Part shown: piece by piece, positions 32,690-44,923 of the stretch
Numbering within the stretch: position 1 is the stretch's first letter
How the letters are laid out: every line of letters begins with the position of its first letter
DNA from: Lotus japonicus
Taxonomy: Eukaryota > Streptophyta > Magnoliopsida > Fabales > Fabaceae
Direction: 5' to 3'
DNA: 64,000 bases
NCBI RefSeq assembly: GCF_012489685.1
Contig: NC_080043.1
Coordinates: 55,574,289 to 55,638,288 of the forward strand
Translations under genes and position numbers: made by a program
The notes under the pieces: generated by a model
Databases searched by the model: none
Told to the model about the DNA's origin: nothing
What the model saw: the letters and a program-made list of their open reading frames with translations, nothing else

Positions 32690-35600
32690 TCACTCTGGAC
32701 AAAAGTCCATGTTTAGATTTTTCAGAATAAAATTAAATCTATCCTCTGCTAAGGGCTTTGTAAAGATATCTGCCCATTGATGGTCAGTATCAACAAACTT
32801 CAGAAGAAGTACGCCCTTCTGCACATAATCTCTAATGAAGTGATACTTTACCTCAATGTGCTTTGCCCTTGAATGCAAGATAGGATTCTTGCTCAACGAG
32901 ATTGCAGAAGTGTTATCACAATAGATTGGGATATTGCTCTCAAGGATCTGATAATCCTCCAGCTGATGTTTCATCCAGAGCATCTGAGTGCTGCATATTG
33001 CTGCTGAGATATATTCTGCCTCTGCAGTTGATAGTGCAATGGTTGATTGCCTCTTGCTTGCCCATGAGACTAGATTGCTTCCCAGAAATTGACAATTTCC
33101 AGAAGTACTTTTTCTCTCTGTTCTATCTCCAGCATAATCAGCATCACAATAACCTGAAAGCTTATACTCTGATGTTTTCTTATACATCAAGCCAAGGTTA
33201 GTGGTGCCTTTCAGATACCTTAGGATCCTCTTAACAGCAGTTAAGTGGGTTTCCCTTGGATCTGATTGGAAACGAGCACATAAGTGAACACTAAATAATA
33301 TGTCTGGCCTAGATGCAGTTAAGTATAGAAGTGAACCTATCATTCCACGATAGAGCTTCTGACATACTTTACCACTTTTATCTTCTTTCTCCAAAATGCA
33401 TGTAGGATGCATTGGAGTCTTGGCCACTGTAGATTCCAGCATATTGAACTTCTTCAGAAGTTCTTTAGTGTACTTGCTCTGATGGATATATGTTCCTTCT
33501 GGTGTTTGATCAACTTGTATTCCCAGAAAGTACTTTAATTCTCCCATCATACTCATCTCAAATTCAGCCTGCATCATCTCAGAAAATTCTTTGCATAGAG
33601 ATTGATTAGCAGATCCAAATATAATATCATCAACATAAATTTGCACAATTAAGATATCATCTTTATAAGTCTTGCAAAAAAAGAGTTGTATCTACTTTAC
33701 CCCTTACAAACTCATTCTCCAGAAGGAATGAGCTAAGTCTCTCATACCATGCTCTGGGAGCTTGCTTCAGACCGTAGAGTGATTTCTTCAATTTGAACAC
33801 ATGGTTTGGTTTCTTTTCATCTTCAAAACCTGGGGGTTGATGAACATAGACTTCCTCTGAGATATAACCATTTAGGAAGGCACTCTTTACGTCCATCTGA
33901 TGTAGAACTATGTTGTGATTTACTGAGAAGGAGATCAACAGTCTAATTGCCTCCAGTCTTGCTACCGGAGCAAATGTTTCAGTGTAGTCTATTCCTTCCT
34001 GCTGGCTGTAGCCTTGAGCAACTAGCCTTGCCTTGTTTCTGACTACTTCTCCTTTCTCATTTAGCTTGTTTCTGAATACCCATTTCGTTCCAATAACATG
34101 AATATTCTCAGGCTTCTTCACTAAGCTCCAAACATCGTTCTTGGAAAATTGATTCAATTCTTCTTCCATGGCCAGAATCCAATCCTTGTCCTGAAGAGCT
34201 TCATCTATGGACTTGGGTTCAATTAAGGACACCAATCCTTTCAGACTCAGCAAGGTCTCTTCAGAGGGTCTGAAGGCAGATCTGGTTCTGACTGGTTCAT
34301 CTTTGTTGCCCAGAATCAATTCCTTAGGGTGAGCTGCAGTGATTCTGCTCTTCTTCAGAGTTTGTGAGTTAGAGGGACCAGCTTCTTCCTCTGGTTCATC
34401 TTCCTCTGGCTCAACTTCCTCTGGAGCTTTGCCTTTGTCAGAAACATTAATGCTCAAATCTGCAAACTTTTCAACTAGCTTTGACTGGTCAGAGTCAAGC
34501 TTATCATCAAATCTAACATGAATAGATTCTTCAATAGTCTTAGCATCAGTATTATAAAATCTAAAACCTTTAGATCTATCAGAATAACCAAGTAATAGAC
34601 ACTTAGAAGACTTAGCATCAAATTTATGCAATCTATCCTTAGTATTGAGAACATAACAAACACAGCCAAAAGGATGAAAATAAGAAATGTTGGGTTTTAT
34701 GTTCTTCCACAATTCATAAGGACTCTTATTCAGAATTGGTCTCACAGAGATTCTGTTCTGAATGTAACATGCTGTATTTACTGCCTCTGCCCAAAAGTGC
34801 TTAGCCATGCCAGTTTCTTGGAGCATGGTTCTAGCCATCTCCTGAAGAGTTCTGTTCTTCCTCTCAACAACACCATTTTGTTGAGGAGTTCTGGGACAAG
34901 AGAAATCATGTGCAATTCCATAGGAATCAAACAGACTCTCAAACTTGTCATTCTCAAACTCTCCACCATGGTCACTTCTGACACGCACAATCCTACAAGC
35001 CTTCTCGTTTTGCACTTGAGCAATGAAGGTAGAGAACACAGCATGAGACTCATCCTTGCGGGTTAGAAACTTTACCCATGTCCAGCGGCTATAGTCATCA
35101 ACGATAACCATCCCATATCTCTTGCCACCTATAGACTCAGTTTTCACTGGTCCAAACAGGTCGATATGCAGAAGTTCTAACGGCCTTGAGGTTGAGACAA
35201 CATTCTTTGCCTTGAAAGGGACTTTTGTGAATTTGCCTTTCTGACATGCTTCACAAAGAGCGTCTGAAGCGAACTTCAGATTGGGTAAGCCCCTGACAAT
35301 TTTTAGCTTGCTCAGCTGAGAAATCTTTCTCATACTGGCATGCCCTAACCGTCTATGCCATACCCACTGCTCTTCATTAACAGACAGAAGGCACTTCACA
35401 TTCTGAGCCTCCAACTCAGATAATCTGATCTTATAAATGTTGTTCTTCCTCTTGCTGTTAAACAGAACAGAGCCATCGATCTGACTTACAGCCCGGCAGG
35501 ACTTTTGATTGAATATAACATCATAACCCTTGTCAGCTAATTGACTTATAGACAATAAGTTATGTGTTAAGCCGTCTACCAATAAAACATTATCAATGCA

Positions 35601-35795
35601 TGGACTACTATCTACACAAATAGTACCAGTACCAACAATTTTACCCTTTTCATTTCCTCCGAAGCCAACTTCGCCTCTAGGCTTAAGTTTCAGCTCTCGG
35701 AACATACGCTTTTCTCCCGTCATGTGACGCGAGCATCCACTGTCCAGATACCATGATTGGTGTTTCAGTGGAGCTATCAAGGATATCTGCAACAT
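32690..35795 (-). pseudogene. pol: Copia 2 pol: protease, integrase, reverse transcriptase, RNase H
   Basis: Domains in minus-strand order: protease ([11 protein letters not shown]), GAG-pre-integrase zinc-binding region (HRRLGHAS ... CEACQKGK), integrase core with catalytic [18 protein letters not shown] and NGVVERKNR segments, an acidic linker, reverse transcriptase ([31 protein letters not shown], then YVDDIIFGS), and RNase H (GYCDADYAGD, STAEAEY, IYCDNTSA). A T run in the segment before YVDD has seven bases where six keep the frame (about 33673-33683). This splits pol into 33663-35795 and 32690-33646. All catalytic motifs are otherwise intact. The protease frame overlaps gag by 113 bp in the +1 frame, so Pol expression would need recoding. 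Confidence 0.93.
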
Positions 35796-37593
35796 AGATA
35801 ATCTTGTCCTTAGGTACCCACTTTCTGGGTCCTCTTTTGTTAGTTACCCCAGAGGTTCTGATCACCTTGGGTGTCTCAACATAATATTTTAAAGGAATAT
35901 TTGCATGATATTTAGTCATAGAGAAAGATCCCTTTTTAAGAGGGTTTTTAGCAATTTTAGCAGGTACAGGATCAGGCAATATGGTACCAGAGGGAACAAA
36001 GCATTCATACAAGGATTTAGCTTTAGACACAGAAGGCTCATTTCTAATTAGTTTAGAATAGCCAATGCCATGCATTCCATTTCTGCTTACGCCATAGATC
36101 ATTGAAGCCATTAAGCTTCTATCCACACTTTTAGCTAGGAATCTTTGAAAAGACTTTTCATACTTAGATTCATTCCTACAATCAGAGGCATCACAGGCAA
36201 CAATTTCTTCTAACTTAGCAATCTGGTTCTTAAGCACAGAGTTAGAATTTACCAAAGCATGATTTTCATTTTTCAAATCAGAAATAATTTTCTCAAGTTC
36301 AGAAGGAGTCTTAGAGACAGCAGATAAGTTCTTTTTCAACTTTTTATGCTTAGACAATAAAGAGTTATACTTATCCATGATATCAGACAAAGCATGTTTC
36401 AGTTCAGAGGTAGAGAAGGAAGCGAATACCTCATTTTCATCGTCTGAGTTAGGATCTCCTTCTGATTCTGAGTCAGAGTCAACAGCTTCCTTTGACTCTG
36501 CTCCTTTGTCTTTGACAATGGCCATGAGTCCTTGGACTTCACCATCAGAGTCAACATCCTCTGAGTCTGATTCATCGAATGTCACCATCAGACTCTTCTT
36601 GGTCTTGAAGTGCTTCTTTGGCTTCTTGTCTTTCTTCAACTTTGGACAATCACTTTTGTAGTGCCCAGATTCTTTGCACTCAAAGCATGTGACTTCCTTG
36701 ATTGAAGACTTCTTCTGGCCTGAGGACTCATACTTTCCTTTTGCCTTTCCAGAGCCTTTGAACTTGCTCTGCCTGTGCTTCCAGATGCGGTTGAGTCTCT
36801 TGGAGATCAGAGTCAGCTCATCTTCATCAGAATCTTCTGATGCTTCTTCAGATTCTTCTTCTTCAGCTTGAAGAGCCTTTGACTTCTCAACCTTAGCCTT
36901 TTCAGATTTGGATTTCAAGGCTATGGACTTTTTCCTCAGATCTTGCATCTCTGAGCGCTTCAGCTCATGGCATTTCAAAATGCTGATGAGCTCTTCTAAA
37001 CTCATATTTTCAACGTCTCTCGTGAGCTCTATTGAAGTCACCAAAGGCATCCAACTTTCAGGAAGACACCTGATGACCCTTATGACATGATCTTTTGTTG
37101 TGTAGCTCTTGTTGAGAGGTCGTATGCCAGCTACAAGTAATTGAAATCTGGAGAACATTTCTTCAATGGACTCATTTGGCTCCATGATGAAGGATTCATA
37201 CTTTTGGATCAAAGACAATGCCTTTGATTCTTTGACTTTCTTGTTTCCTTCATGAGACATCTTCAGAGAATCAAAAATGCCTTTAGCAAACTCACGATCT
37301 GTAATCTTCTGGTTCTCCTCATAGGAAATAGCACTTAGAAGAATTGCTCTTGCTTTGTGATGTTGTGAGTACAGCTTCTTTTGATCTGCAGTCATCTCTG
37401 ACCTTGGGATCTTCTTGCCATCTGCATCAACTGGACGCTCATAGCCATCCACAATAATATCCCAGAGATCTGCATCGAAACCCAGAAAGAAACTTTCCAG
37501 TCTATCTTTCCAATATTCGAACCTTTGACCATCGAACATAGGAGGCTTTGCGTTGTAACCATCTCTTTGAGTTTCACTGGTGGTGGCAGCCAT
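35683..37593 (-). CDS. gag: Copia 2 Gag (Sirevirus, UBN2-type capsid with CCHC knuckle)
   Basis: An intact 636-residue frame starts at 37593, about 60 bp after the primer site. Residues 1-210 form the DUF4219/UBN2 capsid region ([13 protein letters not shown] near the N-terminus, then [25 protein letters not shown]). A Lys/Ser/Glu-rich segment follows, then a single zinc knuckle [14 protein letters not shown] at about residues 301-314, an acidic stretch, and a long C-terminal extension with coiled-coil character. Extended Gag is usual for Sireviruses; SIRE1-type Gag is reported to bind dynein light chain 8, but I cannot identify a binding motif with certainty here. The C-terminus overlaps the protease frame. 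This is the cleanest of the three Sirevirus gag genes in the window. Confidence 0.93.
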   Translation of the reverse strand: MAATTSETQRDGYNAKPPMFDGQRFEYWKDRLESFFLGFDADLWDIIVDGYERPVDADGKKIPRSEMTADQKKLYSQHHKARAILLSAISYEENQKITDREFAKGIFDSLKMSHEGNKKVKESKALSLIQKYESFIMEPNESIEEMFSRFQLLVAGIRPLNKSYTTKDHVIRVIRCLPESWMPLVTSIELTRDVENMSLEELISILKCHELKRSEMQDLRKKSIALKSKSEKAKVEKSKALQAEEEESEEASEDSDEDELTLISKRLNRIWKHRQSKFKGSGKAKGKYESSGQKKSSIKEVTCFECKESGHYKSDCPKLKKDKKPKKHFKTKKSLMVTFDESDSEDVDSDGEVQGLMAIVKDKGAESKEAVDSDSESEGDPNSDDENEVFASFSTSELKHALSDIMDKYNSLLSKHKKLKKNLSAVSKTPSELEKIISDLKNENHALVNSNSVLKNQIAKLEEIVACDASDCRNESKYEKSFQRFLAKSVDRSLMASMIYGVSRNGMHGIGYSKLIRNEPSVSKAKSLYECFVPSGTILPDPVPAKIAKNPLKKGSFSMTKYHANIPLKYYVETPKVIRTSGVTNKRGPRKWVPKDKIIYVADILDSSTETPIMVSGQWMLASHDGRKAYVPRAET

Positions 37594-37651
37594 TGTTTTT
37601 CACACCGGCCCGGATCACTGAACACTGTTAGGTGTGGTAATCAGAACTTGC

Positions 37652-37663
37652 GCTCTGATACCA
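37652..37663 (-). other. Primer binding site of copia 2
   Basis: TGGTATCAGAGC on the minus strand (initiator tRNA-Met), two bases from the end of the 5' LTR. Confidence 0.9.
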
Positions 37664-37665
37664 AT

Positions 37666-38876
37666 TGAAGGTATGAAAAACGGTAGAAAGGGGGGGGGGG
37701 TTTGAATAACGTTTTCAGAACAAAACTTCCACCTTAAAGATTTTGACAAATCTTTCGAGAACTTAAGTGCTAAAGATAAGAGATAGAAAAGCACACAAGG
37801 ATTTTATCCTGGTTCACTTGATAAATCACTCAAGCTACTCCAGTCCACCCGTTAAGGTGATTTCTTCCTTCTTAGAATGAAGGCAATCCACTAATCAGGT
37901 AAGAGTTACAACTGCACTTGAAACCTACAAGTGACTAACAATTACACTGACTTAGCTCACACTAAGATTCACTCTCTTAGTCTTCTCTAGGATCCGATCA
38001 ACCTTGATCTCCTAAAGGAACTAAACAAATTGTTTATCAAAGAATTGTTTACAAGAGATTTGCTTCTAAAAAGCTAATAGTAAACACAATGAATTTCAGA
38101 TGAAAGAAAGCTTAGAATATTTTGAATATGTCTTGCGCGTATGTATTGCTTCTAGCCGCTTCTTTCGATCTTCAGCCTCTATATATACTCCAAGGATTAG
38201 GGTTGAGCGTTGCATGGGAAATGCTACCGTTGGAGGGCAGTTCTGGAAAATCCAGCTTCTGCTGTGGCTGAGAGCGTTAGGTAGGTCGTCAGGAAGGTAC
38301 ACTTGCTTTTGTACTTGGATAGCGACTTGACCTTTTAACCTAGGAGACTTCTGATCAGGGAAATACTTCATATTTGAACTTGTGAAGTCGGTTGATCAGA
38401 GTCAGAGGGAAAGCACAGATCCTCTGACCATTGTATCTTCTGATTCTGAACTCAGAGGGAAGAACATGGCCTTCAGAGTTTCTTGCTTCTGGACTTCAGA
38501 GTTTCCACTATTCAGCTTCTGGATCTTCAGAGTCTTCTACACCATCAGAACATCTGAACCTTCAGTGTTTCTTGGTTATCAGAACTTCTGGATCTTCAGA
38601 GCTTCTAGCGACTGAGTCCACATCAGAGTTTGTATAGCTTCAGAACTTCTGAAGCTTTTCCACTGTTCATACTGAACATGGTGAATGCGAAAGCGTTGCT
38701 TGGGTCACTCTTTATACACAGTGCTTCTGATTTGTGTGAGATTGAGTTGAGGTCAGAGCCTGTAAATAGCACACTCAGAAAAACACGTTAGAGTACCACA
38801 ATTGTTCATATCAAAAGGTTAACTTGTAATCATCAAAACATAGAGTTGTACTACTAGATCAAAACTTGATCTTACA
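37666..38876 (-). mobile_element. Copia 2 5' LTR
   Basis: It matches 15949-17157 except for about five substitutions (for example near 38028, 38359, 38499 and 38673) and the length of a G run near its inner end. It is followed by GCGCT, the right target duplication, after which the Tekay chromodomain resumes. Confidence 0.95.
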
Positions 38877-38881
38877 GCGCT

Positions 38882-38941
38882 ACATGAGAATTAGAAGATA
38901 AGATGCGGGAGTCACATCCCGACTTGTTTGTAAGCCCTTAA
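38882..38941 (+). pseudogene. pol: Element A pol C-terminus (end of chromodomain)
   Basis: This continues the frame broken at 15948: Thr, then a stop where the conserved Trp of the chromodomain ATWELE motif belongs (TGG to TGA), then ELEDKMRESHPDLF and a natural TAA at 38939-38941. Reading on across the copia 2 duplication confirms the insertion boundaries. The lost Trp belongs to the chromodomain's conserved core. Confidence 0.85.
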
Positions 38942-38977
38942 GTTTCGAGGGCGAAACTATTTTAAGGGGGGTGGTAT
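38941..38977 (+). promoter_or_regulatory. Tekay-type hairpin and polypurine tract
   Basis: AGTTTCG and CGAAACT form a perfect 7-bp stem at 38941-38958 that overlaps the pol stop codon. It is followed by TTTTAAGGGGGGTGG directly before the 3' LTR. The same hairpin precedes the LTR at 11150. Confidence 0.75.
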
Positions 38978-40476
38978 TGTAAGACCTTACTTTGATGAAT
39001 AAAATTATTTATTATAGAATAAATGATAGAATGTGATTTGCTTATGTATTGTGAATTTTCCTTGATGCTTTGAGTGTATAGTATTATTAATATTGAAGTG
39101 ATAATACTCGAGGGCTAGGAAATAATTATTTATAAGGTCAAGGACTCCAAGATAAGTGATTTTGGGTTGCTTGGAGGCCAAGGATGTGGGCCATACTCGA
39201 GTAGGTGAATAGGAAGGGAGAGGAGACTTGTTTTTTACTATGAATGCAAGAATTAAGGGGAATATTGAGGGATTATTGCTCATACTTATGGCTGATCAGT
39301 TTTTGATCAAGGGAATAATTGAGAATGAAGAGTCATTAATGCTTTGTCTCCATTCAAATTTGTGAAGTGTGCAAAACCCTTGCTGGGCTTGCTTGGGCCG
39401 TGGGTGTGAGGGCAAAAGGGTGAGAATTCTGCAGCTTTTGAGAGACCAAATAAGGCTAAGATAGAAACCTAATCCCACACTCATTTCCCACACACATTCA
39501 GAAGAGAAAAAAAAAAGAAAACAAGAGTGAGAGAGTGAGAGAGGGTGGCGGCTAGAAGAGGGAAAGAAGAAGAAGAAGGAGAGAAAGCAAGAGGGATCAA
39601 GAGAGAAAGGAGGAGATCAAGTCAAGGCTGAAAGTGCAGCAAAGAGAGGGCTCTTCCACTCATCACTTCCATCACCATTCTTTCATCTTTTCAAACCCAA
39701 CAACTAAGGTAAGGGTGGATCTAGTGGGTAGAGTCTAGGTTTCTATATGATGAAGGTTTTCTTGATTAGCATGCATATGATCTGAGTTTGGTTTGGTAGA
39801 TGATGTATGATGGATGAGGGTAGAACACATGCTTTAGGAGTTTGGTATGTGCAGCCACAAACATGATCAAAGTTTGATGTCATGCTTACTTGCCTTAGTT
39901 GCCAAACTTGACTATTTTTCCATGCTTTTGCCTAGAACGCATTCTGTATTGTATTGTATGGCTAGGGCTGAATATGATGATGATTAGCCTAGAGGATGAC
40001 TATTTTTCCATGCTTGTTGCAGTACAATGGCATAGAGGATGGCCAAAATGTTTTTCAAAAAAAAAAAGAGAGAAGCCTAGAGCATATGGTGCTCTCGGCT
40101 ACACCTAAAACAAGGGTTTTGGTGGATTTTTCTTTAGTTTTTGATGCTATTGATTATGGCTGATTGCTACTGGAATTTGTACCAAATTTGTGATGCTTGT
40201 ATGATGTCATGATCAATATGTTAATGCTTGTCAAATGACCCCATGTCATAGGTATGAATTCCATGATTTTTCACTAGATTTTCGTGACACTTTGGGGTTA
40301 CAGCAGGGCTGTAATAGTATTGTAAATTAGTTTATGTTTATCGCGTCTTGGGTTGTGTCTCTATCTTTAAAGTGTCTTTATTTCAAAAAGGAAACAAACG
40401 AGAAAAAAATACCTGCTTTTCTGCTTTATTTTATTTTTGAGTTACTAAAGTGACACCCAGAAATCGGGGTGTTACA
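38978..40476 (+). mobile_element. Element A 3' LTR (1.5 kb)
   Basis: It begins TGTAAGACCTTAC directly after the polypurine tract and ends GGGGTGTTACA. Minus-strand copia 3 integrase starts at 40477, so element A inserted into copia 3; CTTTC at 40477-40481 is the expected right duplication, with the left side outside the window. Its last 60 bp resemble the giant LTRs (TTACTAAAGTGACACCC), but the rest does not, so it is a different family. A purine-rich GAGAGA/GAAGAAG stretch lies at about 39500-39620, and there is no gene. Confidence 0.85.
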
Positions 40477-43159
40477 CTTTCTTTCCACTACTCCATTCTG
40501 GTGAGGAGTTTTGGGACAAGAGAAATCATGTGATATCCCATAGGTATCAAAGAGGTTCTCAAAACCCTCATTCTCAAATTCTCCACCATGATCACTGCTG
40601 ACACGAACAATCCTGCAACCCTTCTCATTTTGCACTTGGGCAACAAAGGCAGAGAACACAGAATGAAACTCATCCTTGTGTCTTAAGAATTTTACCCATG
40701 TCCAGCGGCTATAGTCATCAACAATGACCATCTCATATTTCTTTCCACCTATAGACTTAGTTTTCACCGGTCCAAATAGGTAAATATGCAGAAGTTCTAA
40801 AGGCCTTGAGGTGGAAACAACATTCTTTATCTTAAATGAGACTTTTGAAAATTTACCTTTCTGACATGCTTCACAAGGAGCATCTGAAGAATACTTCAAG
40901 CTGGGTATGCCCTTGACAAGGTCAAGCTTGCTTAGCTGAGAAATCTTTCTCATGCTAGCATGCCCTAACCGTCTATGCCATACTCATTGCTCCTCATTAA
41001 CAGAGAGAAAGAACTTTACTTTCTGAGTTTTCAACTCAGATAATCTGATCTTATAAATGTTGTTCCGCCTCTTGCTGTTAAACAGAACAGAGCCATCAAT
41101 CTGACTTACAGCCCTACAGGACTTTTGATTGAAAATAATGTCATAACCCTTGTCAGCTAATTGACTTATAGACAACAAGTTATGTATTAAACCATCAACT
41201 AACAGAATATTATCAATGCATGGACTCTTACTGACACCAATGGTTCCAGAACCAACGATCTTACCCTTCTCGTTGCCTCCAAAACCAACTTCACCTCCAG
41301 GTTTAAGTTTGAGGTCTTGGAACATACGCTTTTCATCTGTCATGTGTCATAAGCATCCACTGTCCAGATACCATGATTGGAGTTTCAGTGGAGCGATCAA
41401 GGATATCTGCAATATATACAATATTTTCCTTAGGTACCCACTTTCTGACAACTTTGGGTCTTTCAACAGGATAATATAAAGGAATCTGAGCATGATACCT
41501 TGACATAGAAAATGTTTCTTTCTTAAGAGGTGGTGGTGCAACTTCAGAAGGTGATGGTTCAGGTATAATGGTACCGGAAGGAACAAAATGTTCAAAAAGA
41601 GATTTTGACTTAGGAAAATGAGGCTCTTTTCTACTAGGTCTAGAATAGCCAATACCATTCATTCCATTTCTGCTAACGCCATAGATCATCGAACCATTAA
41701 GCTTCTGTCTACGCTTGTAGCTAGGAATTTCTGAAAAAGATTTTTCATATTTGGTTTCATTCTTATCATCAGAAATATTAGATGCAATAACTTCTTCTAA
41801 CTTAGAAATTTGATTTTTAAGAACAGAGTTAGAATTAATTACAGAGAAGTTGTTTTCATTTAGATCAGAAATGGTTTTCTCATTCTTAGCAATGACTTCA
41901 AAAGTAACAATAAAATCCCTTTTCAAACGTTTATGCTTAGTCAGAAGAGAATCATACATACCCATAATTTCAGACAAGGCGGTTTTAAGTTTAGAATTTG
42001 AAAAGGATGTGAATACCTCATTTTCACCATCAGAGTCTGACTCAGCTTTTGACGCTGATTCATCTTTTGACTCTGCTTCCTTGTTCTTCACTACTGCCAT
42101 GAGTACTTCAACAACTTCACCATCATATTCTTCTTCTTCTGAATCTGATGCATAAAAGGTCACCATGAGACCTTTCTTAGCCTTGAAATGCTTCTTAGGC
42201 TTCTTGTCTTTCTTCAGCTTGAGACAATCACTCTTGTAATGTCCTGGATCCTTGCATTCAAAACAAGTTACTTCTTTTGAAGAAGACTTGCGTTGACCGG
42301 TTGAAGACTATTGTCTTCCTTTTGCCTTTGCTGATCCTTTGTACTTGTTATGTCTGTGCTTCCATAAGTGGTTGATCCTTTTGGAAATCAATGAGAGCTC
42401 ATCTTTATCGAAATCTTCAGAAGATTCTTCTGATTCTTGTTCAGCTTGAAGCGCCTTGGCATTTTCAGGTCTAGACTTCAGAGCTATGGACTTTTGCTTC
42501 TTCTGAGGTAGATGCTCAGCACGATCTATCTCATGGCTCTTCGGAATGCTGATAAGTTCCTCCAAACTTATGTTGTGTATATCCCTTGACAACTTCAAGG
42601 TTGTCACCAAAGGCATCCACTTCTCAAGAGGGCCTCTGAGGATCCTCTTGACATGATCAGTAGTGGTGTAGCCTTTGTCAAGCACTATAATCCCAGCAAT
42701 GATCATATGGAATCTGGAGAACATGGCTTTTATGGATTCATCAGGTTCCATCATGAACGCTTCATACTTCTTAATTAGAGACAGAGCCTTTGCCTCCTTG
42801 ACTTCATCATTGCCTTCATGAGTCATCTTCAAAGAATCAAAGATAGCCTTTGCAGAATCACGATCAGTTATTTTCTCATATTCTTCATATGAGATAGCAT
42901 TGAGTAAAATGGTTCTGGCTCTATGATGATCTTTGTACATCTTCTTTTGGTCTGCATTCATCTTATCTAGAGGAATCTTCACACCATCTTCATCAACTGG
43001 ACATGTGTAACCATCAACAACATGATCCCAGAGATCAGCATCAAAGCCAAGAAAGAAACTTTCGATTCTATCTTTCGAGTAATCAAACTTTTCTCCATCA
43101 CAGATAGGTGGTTTTGCACTGTAGTGGTCTTTCTGAGTTTCATTGGTAGTGGTCGCCAT
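40477..43159 (-). pseudogene. Sirevirus copia 3: decayed gag, protease and integrase
   Basis: Gag starts at 43159 with the same capsid layout as copia 2 but markedly diverged. A TAG near 42305 interrupts it before the zinc knuckle CFECKDPGHYKSDC (about 42225-42270). The protease (WYLDSGC) is in the +1 frame and interrupted near 41343. The integrase zinc-binding and core regions follow to 40477, ending at the NGVVERK motif where element A's LTR begins. In the first catalytic motif Asp is Tyr (LLHIYLFGP), so this integrase would be inactive even if expressed. Reverse transcriptase, RNase H and the other LTR are not in the window. It is the oldest-looking of the three Sireviruses. Confidence 0.88.
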
Positions 43160-43220
43160 TTGAGTTTTTCACACCGGCCCGTATCTCCGAACACTGTTAG
43201 GTGTGGTAATCAGAACTTAC

Positions 43221-43232
43221 GCTCTAATACCA
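43221..43232 (-). other. Primer binding site of copia 3 (one mismatch)
   Basis: GCTCTAATACCA on the plus strand, i.e. TGGTATTAGAGC: the initiator tRNA-Met site with one substitution, two bases from the LTR at 43235. Confidence 0.8.
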
Positions 43233-43234
43233 AT

Positions 43235-44011
43235 TGAAGGTATGAAAAACACTAGAAAGGGGGGGGGGGGTTGAATAGGGTTTTACGTTTAAAAACTTTC
43301 CATCTAAGATTTCAACAAATCTTCTCGGTTTCAAGAACACAAAGTGTAAAAGATAAAGGGATGAGAAAATCACACAAGTGTTTTATCCTAGTTCACTTGA
43401 TAAATCCCTCAAACTAATCCAGTCCACTCGTTAAGGTGATTTCTTCCTTCGTAGAATGAAGGTAATCCACTATTCAAAGATTATTACAACGGCACTAGCA
43501 CACCTTGCTCAGTGAATAAGAAATCTAAGAACTAGCAACACTAAGACTCACAAGTCTTAGTCTTCTTAAGAAATCTGACCTCACTGGTCTCTCAAGGAAC
43601 TACAAACATATTGTAGAAGGTTTGAGTTTACAATGAGTTGCTTCTAAACAAGCAGGAGTAAACACAATAAGAACAATGGAGAAATACTGCTAAGGTATTT
43701 TGCTTGAAGGTTTTCACTTGTATTGCACAATAGTTTCTTAGCCAATTTCTTCTCTCTTCAGCCTTTTTATACTCCAAGGTGAGGTGTTGTATTCGTTGAA
43801 AGAATCTATCCGTTGGAGGGCATTTCTTGAAATTCCAGAACCTGTTGTGGCTGAACCTCGTAGGTAAGGCGGTTAGAGTAGTACACTGCTTTGGTACTAT
43901 TGACGATGACATTGCCTTAGCCTAGTTGACTTCTGATCTTGGCGACGCTTCATGTTGGAACTTGTGAAGCAATTGATCAGAGTCAGAAGGAAGCTTGAAT
44001 CCTAAACCTTC
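43235..44011 (-). mobile_element. Copia 3 5' LTR, inner part
   Basis: It starts TGAAGGTATG with a long G run and is homologous to the copia 1 and 2 LTRs. It is interrupted after CCTTC (44007-44011) by the CRM-like element and resumes at 50801. Confidence 0.85.
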
Positions 44012-44923
44012 TGATATGACCCAAGATGGAGCAAGGGCTTGATGGATCGTCTAGGATGATTTTAGGACTTGAGAAATCAGAGTTGGAAGGGAAAAACAAA
44101 GAAGAATTTCGTGCAAGGAAAAGATGGACAGAATTGGAATGGAACTTTATCGATATGGAAGTGCAGACGTCACACAAAGGTGGTGGCAAACCTTTGATAA
44201 GTCAAGGTCTTGAATCACTCAAGGGATATGAGAATCACTCTCAACAAACTGAACTAACTCAGAAAAAATAATCTTATTCATTCATGTCTCCATGCTTGGC
44301 CTTCCCTCCCTTTTAAAAGAGTTTGGCTTTGTTTTGAATTACAAAGGTGAGACATGGTCTTAACTCCAATTAATGACTAATTATGGAGTTTTAACATCCA
44401 ATTCTGAGCTGAAAATTCAAATAAAAACTCCTAATGAGCTGGTCAAGCTCAGCTTGTAACAACCCCTAAACTTTCTCTCATTACATTAAACAAAAAACAG
44501 GAAATTAACTTCAATTGAAGGAGATTCTTGGAGTTTTACTTCAGCCATCAAGAGCTGATGCAAACTTGGAATATTTCTCCCTTAAAGCCTTCTTATTCAC
44601 GCCCCACATGCCTCCACTTCAGGTCCATTAATTGCTAATGCATCCTTGGTGTATTAGGGACTTATTGGATTGAAAAAAAACTAGAAATAAAATTCGAACT
44701 CAGCTCCAATTAATTGGGCTGATCTTGGACGACTTCCTCTTCATAGTTCATGAGGAAATTCACCAATTTGGGCTCAAGTTCTTGCACATGGGTTCCTTCC
44801 TCAAGAGCTAATGCTATCATCTGTTGAAGTGCTTCCTTGGCCCTTTTAGCCCTTGCCCTAGTCATTGGTCCTCCAAGTCCTTTTAGCGCTCCATGACCCT
44901 TGTCCTTGTCCTTGTCCTCATCA
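44012..44923 (-). mobile_element. CRM-like element 3' LTR, contains the end of pol
   Basis: TGATATGACC ... CTCATCA on the plus strand. The pol frame enters the LTR at 44923 and stops at 44710, so about 71 residues of the polyprotein, including a [11 protein letters not shown] motif, are LTR-encoded. Confidence 0.93.

Larger units (their letters stand above)
15949..38876 (-). mobile_element. Copia 2: near-complete Sirevirus (SIRE/Maximus type) with extra ORFs
   Basis: Perfect 5-bp duplications GCGCT flank it at 15944-15948 and 38877-38881, and the interrupted chromodomain reads on across them. In minus-strand order it has 5' LTR (37666-38876), primer site, gag, pol (protease, integrase, reverse transcriptase, RNase H), a spacer, a large extra ORF, a converging antisense ORF, a repeated-polypurine zone and the 3' LTR (15949-17157). 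By eye the two LTRs differ at about five positions plus poly-G length, so insertion is recent. The 22.9-kb span includes a probable 10,838-bp assembly artefact; without it the element is about 12.1 kb. Frameshifts in pol and the extra ORF suggest this copy is not autonomous, unless they are sequencing errors. Confidence 0.93.
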
